A stretch of DNA of 64,000 nucleotides from the NCBI GenBank assembly GCA_017590115.1, contig JAGGNK010006448.1, forward strand, positions 9,348,099-9,412,098, in the 5' to 3' direction. The notes beneath the pieces are model-generated. The model searched no databases, was not told the DNA's origin, and saw only the letters and a program-made list of their open reading frames with translations. Made by a program: the position numbers and the translations under genes. The stretch is from Montifringilla adamsi. Its lineage: Eukaryota > Chordata > Aves > Passeriformes > Passeridae. Positions 9,685 to 21,741 of this stretch are shown piece by piece. Each line of letters opens with the position of its first letter. The stretch's first letter is position 1.

Positions 9685-12641
9685 CTCCGAAACTGTCCTT
9701 TAACGTTATATTCTAGTTTCATGTGATGAATTTAGATTTTGTGCCAAATAGTGCACTTACAAGAAATAGTTGGGGGGTTTCTCCCATAAAAATATATACA
9801 GAGACAAAACAAAAAAATTTTAAAAATCAACCATTTGTTATTTAACAAGAGTAAGAGTGTTTATTCAAATGTTTTGTAGATATTTGATTTTCTCAAATAT
9901 CTTTTCAAGCATCGGTTTATATGACAAAGGTTTTTTTCCTATATTCTGAAAAGAAATTAAATTATAGAGAAGTGCCTTTCACTTCAGAGGATGAAGACCA
10001 GACCTATCTCAAAAGCTATAAAATAATTGCAAGGATATAGTTTTATTTTAAAATAAATCCAAAGCATGAGTGTTCAAGCATTTTAAGGGTAAGAAATCTG
10101 TCTTAACAATTCATGAAACATATTCCTTTTCTCCTAGGATAACTTCATTTGTGTCTACACTCAAAGTTAAAATACTGAACAAATCTCTCTCAGGAGTCTT
10201 TCAATGGCATCTGCTTTTCTCCATTGATTTTACAGGTAGTTAAATGTTAGCTTTAAGAGGACTGAATCCTAAAACTTGAAATGCCTCCCTCCAACAGAAT
10301 TCCTGTTAGATTTTTTTTTTCCATCAGTGAGAGACTGTGCTGTAGATTAAGAGCATTTGTCCTAACAATCATTCTTGCACTGCCTGCAAGTGTTTCGTAT
10401 CAGTGCATGGGATGGCAGGCAGATAGTTTGGGGAACTGAAGAGGGATGGAAGTGCTAAACATATTGGGCACAAGCTGGCTGAGAGATAATTAAAAAATTA
10501 CAACTCTGAATGAATATAAAAGCCTGAGCAGAATCTATTCATTATCATTCTAAAGAAATTATAATTTGTTAATTCCAAAGCCTACTCAACGCTAAGAATA
10601 TTATTGGTCTCCCCCTATATTTGTATGACAAATTCCCTAGAAAGTCAATCTTTACTCCAACAGTGGTATTAGTGAACAACATAGATATTTCCAGTGCAGA
10701 TGTTTACCATAAAGTCATCTTCCCTAATTCATAAGCCTGGAATGGAAAGGAAACCTGTTTTCTAAAAGCCTTGTTTTCATACACTTCTGTAAAATAAATG
10801 GAATTGGTCTATAGAATTACACCATGCTTTAACTTAGCTATAAGCCTAACTATTTTAGATATTTTTATACCTAGTCACAATACTGTGAATCACTATCACT
10901 GTGCTAAGCAGCTCCTTCAAAATAACAAGGGTGAAATAGTTCAGTGCATTTAATAACTAAGTTTTCATTCAGATATGATGTTTTATTTCTTCCTTCTTGT
11001 CAACCATCAAAATAAAACAAGCATTAGGAGCAGTTCACAGAAAAATGAGATGGCTATATCTGTGCTTATCTGTACCATTTTGTTCATAGTGATGAGAATC
11101 AGCTGCCAAATGACAAAATTGTTGCTGGCTCAAACAGAGGACTGGATGAAAGTGGTGAAAAAGCTCTCAACTCTACAAAATCTAGTAAAACATTTGATGT
11201 TATGCTATATTGAGAAGCTTGTTATTTACACAAGGATACTAAGATTAGTAGATGAATTAGTAAATTAGTTGAGCTTAGTAAATTACTTCCTAAATGTGAA
11301 GGGGGCAACAAGTTATGCAGAAGTGGAAGTTTCACCATCCAGGTTGAAAACGGGGGAAAAATGCATTATTCCAAATCATTCTTGAAACTGCTTTTGTATA
11401 AAATTTTGGTTGTAGGAGCATCACACTAAAATCTGGGAGCTGTAGATGGATTTTCAACATGGTATAATGGGAATATTCAATACTGCAACCAGTATTAAAG
11501 GCTGGATTAGTGAAATGGGAAGAAGTTAAAAATGGTAGATTGCATTCAAAGACCCACACAAGAAAACTGATACTCTGAACAGAAAATTTAGCAGCCTTAA
11601 AATGAAAGAGGATAAAAACCAATTTTGTTTCTCCAATCCTGAGTTGCCACTGTAGTACAGCCAAAGCAAATATAATCCTTTCCAGCTAACAAACTGGAAG
11701 TTTGTTAGTTCTGTTGTCCTGCTGAGAATTTGAGGAACTGTGTATAATTCTGATGGACCTGTTAAAGAAAGGGGTTGTTCATAAAACAAAATTTCAAATA
11801 GACATAGAGGAGATTATAGTGGGCTTAAGAGGAAAAGGAAAGAAGCCCCAAAGACCAGGCTAGCATAGTTTAGTGAAACAAGAAAAAGGATATAATTAAT
11901 GGTCCCTTACTTCTCCTACTGAGAAAAGAATGAACAACTTTTTCTAAGTGAGAACTTAAGTTAGTGTCGTTTCTTATGATTAAAGCCAGATATATTCTGT
12001 CTATTCTGCTTTGCTGTCTTCCACTGAGGAGAAAATTCCAGGGAAAAAGAGGGAGTTAAAGACAAGTTGTTTTGGCTCAATGGGATGATCCCTGAGTGAT
12101 GATTCCATCCAGAATGACTTTAAAACTACTTGCAGTTTTCTATAAAGCTATTTTTTACACTGTAGTACTAGGATCTTGGGGCTTTCACTCTTCAGCTATG
12201 CCAGCCATAAGTTGAATCACAGTGTAAATGTCTAATTATATCAACTAGTGTCACACATTCAGACTGCAGATCTCTCACTAGTCACCTAAGGCTCCTTTCA
12301 GAGTCAACAGGAGAAAAGTGGGACTTGCAGGCACATTTTATCAGCCTTATCATAAATTTATCACTTAAATAGCATCCCAGAAGCTCATGCTGAATAACTA
12401 GCTGAGAAATGGAGTTCTAAAACACAGCAAGCAAGATGAATCTCGATTTATCTTTCTAAAATACACATATTAAAACACAGGCTGTATGTGGTATCCACAC
12501 TCCCCAGATACCACAGACTCAGGAGAAAATGAAAGCCACTCTGTCTGCGATAAAGACAGAACTCAGAACAGCTGTGGTCTGAGCCATTTATTTAATACAC
12601 ATTTTAGTAAGAGCTGTACATGCCAGAAGCACTTCTCACAG

Positions 12642-12645
<4 letters not shown>
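9685..12645. other. AT-rich intergenic sequence, nothing recognised
   Basis: Open frames at 10975-11268 (+) and 11332-11789 (-) have no protein resemblance and no clear exon boundaries. I see no repeat family. Confidence 0.45.

Positions 12646-12678
<33 letters not shown>
12646..12678. repeat. Poly(A) run of 33 bases
   Basis: Uninterrupted A tract within AT-rich sequence, with no gene copy recognised upstream. Confidence 0.95.
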
Positions 12679-12680
<2 letters not shown>

Positions 12681-15600
12681 AAAAGCTCCAGAATGAATGC
12701 AAGGACTGAAATTATTTAGGGAATCCTTTTATTATCATAAGCTATCATCATGAGAATTCAACTGGAATGGGTTTCTGTGAGTCAGCAAATCCAAAGCAAT
12801 GAATGTAGCTCTGCATGCACTTTGGATTGAACTATGCCTTTTATAATTTTTGTTTACCACTTGGCATCCTAAAGTATCATGAAAATCAACGGCTTTCACC
12901 ATTCACTGTGTAGGGCTCTGAAATGCTGCTAAACACTATGATGAGCAAGAATGAATACTGCCCAACGACTTTCCTTTATAGAAATATTCTGTCCTTGAAA
13001 GTCCATTACTACAGACTATGGGTTTGATATTTTCCTTCTTTTGCACACAGATTGCAAAGGAATGAACATTCTTCTGTGTTTGTAGCTGTGATTACAAATT
13101 ATTTTAACTTTCTTTTGTTAGTTGAATGCAAACAACAATGCTCAAATCTGTGGGATGTCAGACAAGCATATAAGTGACAACTTTCCTCTGCTATTAACAG
13201 TTGTTTAATTGATTCTAAGATAAATAATAAAACGACACTGTATAATATTAGTCAGATAATATTTTATGAAATATGTGTAAGTAATAATCATCCCTTTTTA
13301 TAGCATATAATATGTAGGTCATGGGAACTCTCTGAATTCAATACAAAACAAAATAATCACAATTATCACTGTGAAATCAGCATATACAGCTACATACTCT
13401 TGTAGATAAAAGAGATTTAGTGCATATATCTCCATTATCTGTCTCAGAATTTTTTAGGGGTCAGCAAAGCCAGATTTTCTGTCACCCTATATTTTAATTT
13501 GAGTAGCATATGGATTGGCTTTAGGCAATTTATTTTCCTAAGTTAATTTTTCGTAATGTCCAATGAAGTTCAGAAAGAGGAGTCATGGGTTTGTGAACAC
13601 AGTGGCTACCCAAGTCACCTGTGATACATTTAATTATATAAAATCCCACAACCTAATAAATAAGGCAGCTATCCTTAAAATGATACTCCTTGAATTTCAA
13701 AAATCTTATTGCCTTTTATTAAATGAACTGGATTAAGATACACTGCTTTATATAGACACAAAATATGACATACATATGAGTAGAATATGACATCTGAAAC
13801 AAAAAAAAATCCTAAGCATCCATGTTTTTATTATTTTTGGAAACACAATTTTCTGGTACAGTGACAATGCACCTAAGAGCTCAGCCATCAAAACAAGCCA
13901 TGTTCTTGTGAGATACTGTAGCAGTGCTGCAGAGCAGTATATCTTCATAAGCAAAGTGATCCAGGCATGTAATTCCCCTGAGATCAGTAATAAAGTCCTT
14001 GTTTATGTCAGCTGAAGAGTTGATCTAGTACATGAAAGTCATAAATGAAAATATTTAATTTTCTTCTTCTAATTTTTCTGGTTAACAATGGCCCAATGGC
14101 CTCATATCTTTTGTTTGGTTTTTTTTTAAACCCAAAAATATTATTTCTTACATTTCATGAAATGAATTCTGTGGGTATTTTCAAAAGAACACTTGTGAGA
14201 GACCAGAATGCATCATACAGGACTATGATCTTTTAAAATTTCCTAAAATCACCAGCTCCTTAGTTCCAAAGAACCCAAAGACCAGCTGTTCTTCTGATAC
14301 CAACCCAAATGTATTTACAGGAACATTTCTCCAGATTCCCTGTTGATCTACAAGGTCAATAGGTTTTTCGAGATTTTTCAGAGAAATAACTTAGAAAAAT
14401 TCTAAGTGTGGGCGGTTTCTTCACCATTAGCTGATTAATCAGAAGAAATTTAGGGAAAACCCCTCAACTTTTATATTGAAATTAAATTATTAAAGAATAA
14501 ATTATTTAAGATTTTGCATACACAAAAAAAAAATCTAGGAACACACATTTCAGTGTTCTGAACTGACTACTAAAGCTATTCATAATATCTTGTATCCTGG
14601 AATTTTCCCCACTTCTACTTTACATTTGGGTATTATGCTAATTAATAAACTTGTATTTGTTGTAAAATGTAATGTTTTATCTAACTTCCATCATTATTTT
14701 GTTGCTTTTGCATGATTGTCCCAAATGGAAAAGAGGGAAAAGGACAAGGACAAGGAAAAAAAGGAAAAAACAAACTCTGGATCAAGCCAGGCAGTTACAG
14801 TCATATTTCATAGGAGATCTGAGCTATATTCTAAGAAAACTCCTCTTTGATCTCCTCTCTTATCCATGTTGCCCTGCCTAGAATCTTCACAGCTAGGAAC
14901 AAATACAAGTTATGGGTGATCAAAAAAGATGGGCCATGAATTTACATGATTAGAAGCAACTTGGGTGGACTTACTTGGCACTTGCTTGGGAAAAGAGAAA
15001 ATACTTCCTTTTCTCAGGGTTTTTTTTTCAGTTATTTACAATTTTGAACATCTGGAAAGTATGTTTAACACAATCAACTGCAACTCCTCAATTTAACAAT
15101 TAAATTACTATACCAGCCTTCGACATGTGAAAATGTGATTTTAGATTCCTCTGAAATAAGACATGAAAATGAATCAGTAGATGGATAAAATTAATATTGT
15201 AGGCCCCAGTGAAAAAAATATCATTTTTGTTTTAACTAGGAGTTTTATGAAGTGAAGACTTAGGAACAAAGTACAATTCAGTTATCTTACCACTGTTAAC
15301 ACAAAGTGCCAGCTTAGAGTAGACATGGCCAAATCCATAAATAACTTCACAGTGTCATGTCATTTACTCCACAGAAGCCTGAACCATTGTTTCAGCAGCT
15401 CTTAATTATGTAACTTCCCGGGTCTTCAGTTGAAAAAGGACAACTTAAAAAGAGCATGTATTTCTTTTAATTCTTTGAGGACTTTAAACCAACCACAGGG
15501 ACTTTGCTCTTGGTACAGAGACCAAGCACAGAACACTTCAGCTCCAAAGGGAGATGTGTCAGAAAGTTGTCAGAACACCAGGATATCATGGACATTGTTC

Positions 15601-15950
15601 TATGACCTTCACAAGAGTGGAGACAAGTAACAGCTACTGCAATTAAGAAGTCCAGTGGAAGCAAAGTGACAGAAGTTAAACTGTATATCCCTTTTGATCT
15701 CTGTAAAGTCCTGATGCAGAGATAATAAGAATGTAGACCAAATTCTATCACTGTGATGTTGAGTTTCAGGAGAAATTCACAGTATAGATACCTGCAGGAT
15801 AATAAAGGCTTTGTGTCACTGCCAGCATCAGCTCTGACTTTAAGGTAACTATTTGGTCCATTATCTTCTGTGTGATGCATTATGAAAATGATAATTTCAT
15901 GAAAAAATATTTGTACATTGATAAATCTCTGCACACCAAAATTCCATTTC

Positions 15951-15990
15951 TGGGTTTTTGGTTTTTTGGTTTTTTGGGTTTTTTTTTTTA
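15951..15990. repeat. T-rich tract punctuated by GG/GGG
   Basis: T runs are interrupted by G doublets and triplets, the complement of the A/CC tracts seen elsewhere in the window. Confidence 0.9.
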
Positions 15991-18860
15991 GTTTTTACTC
16001 TAAATAAATATTAAGGGTATAATATTTCTTTTTAAAAGAATATGCAAATTATGCTTTGTCAAAAATTGTGAATTAGAAAAATTTTGATAAGTCAGAAGAA
16101 CATAAAAAACAGAACGAAAGAGATGCAAATTCCAAGCAGCTGTTTCAATATCTACCCAATAAATGATTTTCACTTATTCTGATAATTAGGAGCTTCTTAT
16201 TTGCTAAAAAGTTTAACTGAAACTTTTTTCCCCCCCAATTCTATTTAAACTGAATCCTGGAATAACTTTATCTCATGTTTTTTTCTTTAACCAAATTTTT
16301 GATGTTTTCTCCACTCCAATTCTTGGATTTTTTTTTTTTTTTTATCACATGCAAATTATCAAATCTATCCAAAAGCATTAGTCATATTTATTATCCACAT
16401 GATAAATGGAAATTTAGGATCTCTCTGAACCACTCAGTTGTGAGTGCTGCTCAGATATGTATCAAATCTAATATCTCTACTACTATCTCAGCCTATCCCT
16501 GAGATCCCACAGCTGAGGCTCTGTGCAGGTAGTGCCTGAATTGTATTTGTAGAGCTGCCAAGGATGATTTTGGATGTGCTGAACACATGTGCCTTCATGC
16601 ACACACAACCATTCTAGAAAATGTGATCTTGCACTGGCATTCACAAATACTTTGAAAAATTCTATTTGCAAATACTTCTCAAATAACCTAGAGTCTTGGT
16701 CTGAAAAATAGATTTTTTTCACCACTGCTGACACAGAATATTTTCCTAAATGTAATGGCGGCGGAGAGGGGTTGGAAATCCTCCTAAACTCTCTCTAAAT
16801 GGCAGAAATCCTGAAGTTGCAGCACTGATGCCCTGGATTGCCCTGCTGGACTCTGTGTGTTCTCCCTCTGTCCCGGTAGGTGGCAGCCTCCAGAGGCTCT
16901 GGTTTGTAATGATCATCCTTCCAGGCTCAGAAGGAAGTTTCATTGTTACATAAAATATTGTTCAAATACCCAGATGTAAACGATTTTTTAAGACATCCAC
17001 TTAAGCTGAACAAATTCATGAATACTCAGCCTCAGGTTACTGTCAATTATTTAACAGAGGAATTTCCCAAGACAATTTATTACATCTGGTGGATTTCTGG
17101 CATGTGTCCACTTCACAAATCCTGTGCTAAAGACACAGTCTGTACTACATCTCACACAACATAGTCAGTCTTACCATTAAATAACTAAATATACTTTCAG
17201 CACTTCATTAAGGGCTTTCAATCTCGTGTGTAGACAGACTGGCCTTAAATGACACTGAAATAATAAAAACTGTGGCTACTCTCTTAGCTGGAAAAAAAAG
17301 ACAAATAGAAAAACTTTTTTTTTCTATTCCTATATCAATTTTTAAAAGCTTATTCAGGATAAAAATTCTTGAAAAGGAAACACATTCTGAACTTGAAAAA
17401 AAAATTAATAAATTTGCTTCCTGTAAAGATTGTGTGTCTGGAAAGGTGTTGTGTTAATTCAGTGCTCCTGTGCTCCCACTCCCAGCCTGCAACAAGTATC
17501 TGATAAACAGGCTTCAAACTGAGGATTTTGTAAGTTGTGACTGTGCCCAAACTCCCATTACTGCTAATGGAAGCTACCTACACACTCTCTGAGTATTTTT
17601 TGATCTTTTTCTTAATTTCCTTGAAAAGTACATTATCTAAAGCACTTAGCACTGTGGAAGCTAATAGCAAGCACAATTTAAAAAGAGAAGCACTAGTAAA
17701 GTGTAAAGTAGATCTCAGTTTGTCTGCTTGACGTGATTTCTGCCATCTTTTCACAATTCTTTTTTCTGTGATGTTAAACATTTTAATTTACATCAAATGT
17801 ATAAATGCTGCAAAAAAAGCAAAATTACCCAAGAAATAGCTTATTTCTCAGTTTGGAAAAGTACTAAGATTTATGGCCATGGATGTTTCCTGTGGCCTAT
17901 TTTAAAAATGTTAAACTCCACTGACAGCAGAAATATTTAGCATTATCAGTAAAACAGGAGCCTGACTCTGTTTTTTTTAAGCAGAAAATCTTTGTTCTAC
18001 CAGCCTCAGCCAAGGAAGTCTATCCGCATGGGGAATCTCCTCTTAGTTATACAGGGCATTACCTAAAAATTTTCGTACACCTTTTGCTATACTTTCTTCA
18101 GCTAAGCTGCATGTCTAGGAGCAAACCAAACCTCCATATTGGTAACAATCTGACAGGTTTTACTTTAATTTTGTATTTTATTCCAGGGACAACAGTTTTG
18201 CCTGATATCTATGTGCCTCTAGACATACAAGCAGAGGAGACTATTACACACCTACAGTAGCTATGCCTTCAAGACAACACGTTTTTACCAGAACTTTTAG
18301 GTTAATACACTTTTTTAACATGTTTGTACATGTCCCTTTTTCTAGTACACACTTGTATCTCTGATCTTCTCCTTTTCTTCAGGTATGTAGGAATCAGCAA
18401 TCCCTCCTCCCAAGCCCTTGCATGGCTCAGCAGAGGTGGCAGTCTCTTACTGTGTGACATCTTTCCATGTAAATCTTTATAAAACCATCACACAAACTGG
18501 GCTGACAGGATTATTTCCCTCCAAAGAACAATGCATCTCTCTATAAAGAAGCATGATGTGGGATCTGTAAATGAGTGGAAGGAAAAGAGGCACAGAGAGA
18601 AAAGATTGTTTATTCAGAGGAATTGGGCACTTTTCATTACACGCAAGAACATGCTTTGGTTCAAAGTGCCATCATTAAGTGTGTATTGTTTAGTACAAAT
18701 TATTTTCAAGTCATATTCTTGAAAAGTGTTCTTTTGCATCTTAAACCAAATGTAAGTAGATAATGTCAAGATATGCAAAGCTATTTACAAAGATAACTTC
18801 CCAGATGAGCTGTTGCTGCTGCTGGGAATGAGCCAGTGTCAGGCTGTTCCCAACAACAAA

Positions 18861-18880
18861 CCAAACCAAACCAAACCAAA
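18861..18880. repeat. (CCAAA)4 microsatellite
   Basis: Four perfect copies of the pentamer, preceded by CAACAACAAA. Confidence 0.95.
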
Positions 18881-19847
18881 GGAAATTATTACAGGTTTCT
18901 CTTTAATATTTAATATTAACTGCTTATTTTTAAGGGAAGATTACAGATTCTCCTTCTTCAAAGAGAACAAATGAGGGAAGACCACCTCTTTATTCATAAA
19001 TCCAAGCTGGTTTTTGGTCAGCTCTAAGCTTAAAAGGAGCTCCCTTATCTCTCTCTTGGCTTCCTTCTGAAGCAATGCTCCCACTGCTCCCCTCACTGTA
19101 GAGTTGTTTTCAGACCTGCATTAAGATACTTGATTGTTCGTGGCTGTGGATGTGTGAGAGCACGTGCATTGCTTTGTTCATTTTAATCCACATACAGTAG
19201 TGATCATCTCCATTTGTGCAAAAAAAAAGCATCTTCAGTTACTTGGGCCAGATAATGTTCAATGCTGACCTATGACTGGGCACAAATGTCCTAATACTTC
19301 AGGCATGAATTAAAAAAGGCACTTACCTACACCTTCAAACTGCTTGAATGAGACAGAAATCAAAAAGTTATTCTCTGCATGAGCTTGGCAGCAACGTTAT
19401 TTCACATCATGATTTCAGGTCAGAAGAAGTTTGTTATGTTATTTAGCTCTCACTTAGTGTCTTCATCTTTTATGCAGAATTAGTCACTTTCTAAAGTGAT
19501 ATGTTTGTTGCCTAAGCTGAACACTATCTGGGGGACACCTCAGCTATCATGTTCTTGTTTTCCTTAGATTTTTCCTGTATGCTGCTGTGATGGTTTTGTC
19601 TCCATCCTACTCTCAAGTCCGTGTACTGGCACAGTAGTCACTGGCCTTTAACTCTGGGCACATGAGCTGACTTCGGGATACTTCTCTTGAAACAGCTCTG
19701 CTGGAGCTGTCTTTACAATGCCTGTACATGTTTATGCCTTCTGAAGAAGGATGACTCTCCATTAAAAGGTCTCCTGAGATGTAGATTGGAGTGGATTGAG
19801 ACATGGATCATCAAGGGGGAAAAGGTAAATTAACTGCTTTCAGAGTT

Positions 19848-19868
19848 CAAACAAACAAACAAACAAAC
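19848..19868. repeat. (CAAA)5 microsatellite
   Basis: Perfect tetranucleotide repeat; followed by an AATAATAATAA-like stretch. Confidence 0.92.
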
Positions 19869-20607
19869 TAACTAATAATAATAACAGTAATAGTAAATAG
19901 AACATCAAAGTTATTACTTGCAGAGTTGACTATAGCATGCAATCATTTACTTTTCAGGGTCTATTATATTTTTCTATTGTTTTAGCAATGCTCAGTCTTG
20001 GTTACAGAGTTAAATTATTTCCTTGCCAATGTTCTAGTCCTAGCTGTCTATTTTGATATTGGTTTTGATTCAACATCAGAGGATCTGAAAATAAACTACC
20101 TACCAAAAAAAACAAAAAACCTCCCTTCTAAACACTAAAACCACTGTAGTGGTGGGGGGTAGGGGAGATGACCAGAAAAAAATTTACAACAAATAATTAT
20201 TTGGAAATCAATTTTTAAAAATGAATATAAAAATTAGTCTGAACTATTCAGTTAAGAATATCTAAGTTAGGAATGAGAGAGCAGACGTATTTAATTTTTT
20301 TATATTCACATGTTCAGATCTCCCCAAGATGACCTTGTTTAAGACTTTAGTTCCTCTTGTTCTATCTCTTTACAGCTGAGAACTGTGCAAAATGGATTAG
20401 AAGACATGGATGAGAATTTCTTTGTGTTTAGAAGCAGCAGTTTGTCAGTGAAATAAAGAGCAGATAATTAGAAAGTAATGAAGAAAGATATGATAACCAG
20501 CAAGTTTTTAAGCCCTTGAGCTTTGCTGTGATGCATGTATCTCACATGTGATGCTGTACTGCTTTTCCATTCTCACTTTCATGATCTACCTACAGGTAAT
20601 ACTGTAT

Positions 20608-20657
20608 TTCAGAAGTATTCTAAAGGAAGAGAATACTTCAGAAGTTTTCTAAAGGAA
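20608..20657. repeat. Short tandem duplication, period 29
   Basis: TTCAGAAGTATTCTAAAGGA at 20608 recurs at 20637 with one substitution (TTCAGAAGTTTTCTAAAGGA). This is a local duplication with no coding role seen. Confidence 0.85.
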
Positions 20658-21348
20658 AGTTGTCTATCCTGTCAATGATGGGACCACTCAAAATGCCTAT
20701 GCTATATCAAGTGACAAGAGCATTTCTTTACTGGAAGACAAATTCATAGCAATAAGCACCTTTAGTTCTGTGACAAGAGCTGATGTTTGTATGTTATCTC
20801 TCAGGCTACTCTTTTAGGAAAATCTGGCAGAAGATGAGCACAACTTTTATCCTTCAAAGAAGCTTTGTCATTAAATACTGAGAAGCTAAACCAGCTAATA
20901 TATTACTATGAGGGTTAAGGAAACCCTTCACATTAAAGTATCAGCCTGTTTTTCAAATGCCCTTTTCCTCATGGATTTCCTCTGAAGTTCACATATTTTT
21001 GACTGCTCCAATCTGAAAGTTCTCATTTAATTTTAATTTATTTTTACTCGATATCATCACTTACAATATATTTTTCCTCTCTTTCAAAACCTGGCACTGT
21101 TGGAGGACAAGCAAGTTCACAAAAAATGGGACAAAGCCAGTCAGATTAAAAGATAGAAGTAGTTATTTAGCAGAATGTCTATCAATCAATACTGAATCTG
21201 TAATAAAAATAGCATTCAAGTCACTAAAGATTGTTGCATCAGTACAGAAAATTTTGGTGTGTAAACATACCATCATTTAATCCAACTGTCAATGATGAAA
21301 AATTAAATCCTTCCCTATTCTTGGAACTGGAATTGCTCTATGGATAAA

Positions 21349-21402
21349 ATTGTTTTTTTAGATTAAGACTATCTTGTTTAATTGTTTTAGATTAAGACTA
21401 TC
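21349..21402. repeat. Short imperfect tandem duplication
   Basis: ATTG plus a T run plus AGATTAAGACTATC occurs at 21349-21373 and again at 21381-21402. The copies differ mainly in T-run length. Confidence 0.85.
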
Positions 21403-21583
21403 CCAGTATGTCTCTTGCCATGGCAATTATTTCCTCTATCCTTGCATACATCATTATATGTACAGATAAAGAAAGGCTTCTTCATTCTATAAAATGAGAG
21501 AATGAATACCTTCTAATCCCTTATGGTACTGGGAATTAGGGCTACTTCTCTAACTTCAAAATCATGTATTCTAGTAAAGTAAG

Positions 21584-21623
21584 GGAAATTACTTTTACAT
21601 ACAGGAAATTAGTTTTACATACA
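21584..21623. repeat. 20-bp direct tandem duplication
   Basis: GGAAATTACTTTTACATACA at 21584-21603 is followed at once by a copy with a single C to G change at 21604-21623. Confidence 0.92.
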
Positions 21624-21693
21624 TTAAAGTAGCCTATGTAAATGGGTTTTTAAGCTGCTGTCATCAGGCTTCTACTGATATGTGTAGGTTTAT

Positions 21694-21741
<48 letters not shown>
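21694..21741. repeat. Compound (AC)n(TA)n microsatellite
   Basis: About 13 AC units (21694-21720) pass directly into about 10 TA units (21721-21741). The pattern is purine-pyrimidine alternating throughout, thus Z-DNA/cruciform-prone and probably length-polymorphic. Confidence 0.97.

Larger units (their letters stand above)
12679..19583. other. AT-rich intergenic sequence with short simple repeats
   Basis: Contains a T/G tract at about 15951-15990 (T runs broken by GG/GGG) and a small CpG-bearing patch at 16750-16960 that includes ATGGCGGCGGAG. A few pyrimidine-AG acceptor-like sites (e.g. near 18185 and 18382) are followed by short open frames without matching donors. None supports a gene call. 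Confidence 0.4.

Noticed and set aside
15467..15934. 155-codon minus-strand frame
   Set aside because: No recognisable domain, no promoter, and AT-rich codons typical of a chance frame.
18150..18475. Two plus-strand acceptor-like sites followed by short open frames
   Set aside because: Neither frame reaches a credible donor, and both end in stops. Pyrimidine-AG sites are frequent in such DNA.
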